From Pseudomonadota bacterium (GTDB lineage: Bacteria > Pseudomonadota > Alphaproteobacteria > Micropepsales > Micropepsaceae), in the NCBI GenBank assembly GCA_023427355.1, contig JAEZBK010000065.1, forward strand, positions 1 through 5,874: a DNA stretch of 5,874 nt. The letters run 5' to 3'. The notes under the pieces are model-generated. The model searched no databases and was not told the DNA's origin. It was given only the letters and a program-made list of their open reading frames with translations. The translations under genes were made by a program, and so were the position numbers. Shown here one piece after another: positions 5,154 to 5,874 of this stretch (the first letter of the stretch is position 1; the number at the start of each line of letters is the position of its first letter).

Positions 5154-5819
5154 TCACAGCACCACGATGTCGTTCGACAGGCGGTTTTCGTCCGGGCCGT
5201 TGGCGGGGAAGTGCTGGCCCATCGCATCGCCGCACAACTGCACCGCGCGGATGAAGCCTTCGGCGCTGCGGCCCGATCTCATGCCGTCCACCACGGCGGC
5301 CACGACATCATTCCATAGCGCCTGGCCCACGGCGGCATGGATCGCGGGATTGGCGACGATCTCGACCCGGTGATCCTCGAAGCAGGCGAAGATCAGCACA
5401 TGCGGCGCATCGGGCGGCAGGCGCGTGCCCACCGCCGTATAATGATGCCGCGCCATCTGCCCGACGCGATGGCGCTTCAGCGCGCCGGGCGTCAGCAGGC
5501 GGCGCAAGGGCGGCCAGCTTGCCGCGAAGGCCACGCCCACGAACAGCACCGCCTGCACCGCCGCATAGAGTGACAGCGCGCGCAGGATCAGGCCGTCTTC
5601 GGTGCCGTCGCTCCAGCCGCCATGCAGCAAGGGCTCGTGCAGCCCCGCCAGCACCAGCAAGGGCGGCAGGCCCAGCGAGACCAGGCCGGCCCAGACCAGC
5701 GGCACTTCGCGGTAATTGGAAACGTCCTGCGCCAGCACGCAGGTGATCTCGCCCGTGGTGCCCTCTTCGGCCTGTGTCACCGCATCGGCGATGCGCTTGC
5801 GTTCGTCTTCGTTCAGCAT
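5154..5819 (-). CDS. TPM-domain membrane protein
   Basis: A 221-residue protein of the TPM family (TLP18.3/Psb32/MOLO-1, YgcG-related), which is membrane-associated and linked to envelope or photosystem repair in various organisms; its exact bacterial role is unclear. The N-terminus has the TPM start ERKRIADAVTQAEEGTTGEITCVLA (about 7-30). Two hydrophobic segments follow at about 40-60 (PLVWAGLVSLGLPPLLVLAGL) and 81-101 (ALSLYAAVQAVLFVGVAFAAS). The domain then resumes with GTRLPPDAPHVLIFACFEDHRVEIVANPAI (about 131-160). The end, ENRLSNDIVVL, is family-typical, so the protein is complete. ATG at 5819 overlaps the TGA of the upstream Gly-rich gene (TGATG); GTG at 5822 is an alternative start. 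The neighbouring partial gene suggests the common pair or trio of TPM genes (often with lemA), translationally coupled. Confidence 0.85.
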   Translation of the reverse strand: MLNEDERKRIADAVTQAEEGTTGEITCVLAQDVSNYREVPLVWAGLVSLGLPPLLVLAGLHEPLLHGGWSDGTEDGLILRALSLYAAVQAVLFVGVAFAASWPPLRRLLTPGALKRHRVGQMARHHYTAVGTRLPPDAPHVLIFACFEDHRVEIVANPAIHAAVGQALWNDVVAAVVDGMRSGRSAEGFIRAVQLCGDAMGQHFPANGPDENRLSNDIVVL

Positions 5820-5874
5820 CACCAGCCCCCCGATGCGCCGCCGCCGCCGAAGCCGCCACCACCGCCGCCGAAAC
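5819..5874 (-). CDS. C-terminal tail of a Gly-rich TPM/YgcG-like protein (partial)
   Basis: Read on the minus strand from the right edge, the last 17 codons give FGGGGGGFGGGGASGGW and a TGA at 5821-5819. Tails of the form GGGGxFGGGGASGxW are typical of YgcG-like TPM-domain proteins, which are usually membrane-anchored with a secreted domain. The gene begins outside the window. It overlaps the next TPM gene by one base (TGATG). Identification rests on the tail and on the neighbour only. Confidence 0.65.
   Translation of the reverse strand, partial: FGGGGGGFGGGGASGGW

Noticed and set aside
5153..5227. 25-residue N-terminal extension of the unknown gene
   Set aside because: These codons are the 3' end of the TPM gene in another frame, and the composition changes at the TPM stop.

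Overview
The window looks like the chromosome of a GC-rich alphaproteobacterium. The evidence is the MotB-type C-terminus, the alphaproteobacterial style of methionyl-tRNA synthetase (zinc-knuckle type with HLGN and KFSTS motifs), a bacterial Leu/Arg-tRNA-protein transferase, and a TPM-domain gene pair. I cannot name a genus.

Layout. At the left edge is the 3' end of motB on the + strand, which enters from outside the window. It is followed by bpt (+), an N-degron aminoacyl-tRNA-protein transferase, probably starting at a GTG at 471. bpt converges on a minus-strand unit that reads UbiC-like exported protein (4199 to 3651), metG (3548 to 1812), then a YkgJ-family cysteine-cluster gene (1687 to 1187). 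The bpt and ykgJ stop codons overlap by 4 bp. Next on the + strand is tRNA-Thr(TGT) at 4291-4362. The right end is another minus-strand unit: the last codons of a Gly-rich TPM/YgcG-like protein, a membrane TPM-domain protein (5819 to 5154), and one base later an unrecognised 260-aa gene (5152 to 4370) of clearly lower GC content.

Two places stand out. (1) The metG/ykgJ junction carries a 44-bp direct repeat (43/44 identical): the first 14 codons of ykgJ occur twice, separated by an 84-bp palindrome-rich insert. metG now overlaps a 43-codon remnant ORF by ATGA, and that ORF overlaps the real ykgJ by ATGA in exactly the same way. The event therefore copied the start-stop junction and left an open frame between. 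(2) The block 4363-5153 is about 51% GC in DNA that is otherwise mostly 60-70%. It sits exactly between the 3' end of the tRNA and the stop codon of the TPM gene. Its one protein has a helical N-terminus, a central Asn/Gly/Gln/Ser motif that resembles amyloid-signalling or beta-arch motifs, and a hydrophobic C-terminus. It is the best candidate here for an undescribed, possibly defence- or stress-related, accessory gene, but its function cannot be read from sequence alone.

The housekeeping genes have no obvious single pathway in common. metG and tRNA-Thr serve translation, bpt serves regulated proteolysis, and the TPM pair probably serves envelope functions. No mobile-element genes, CRISPR arrays or convincing Rho-independent terminators were seen.
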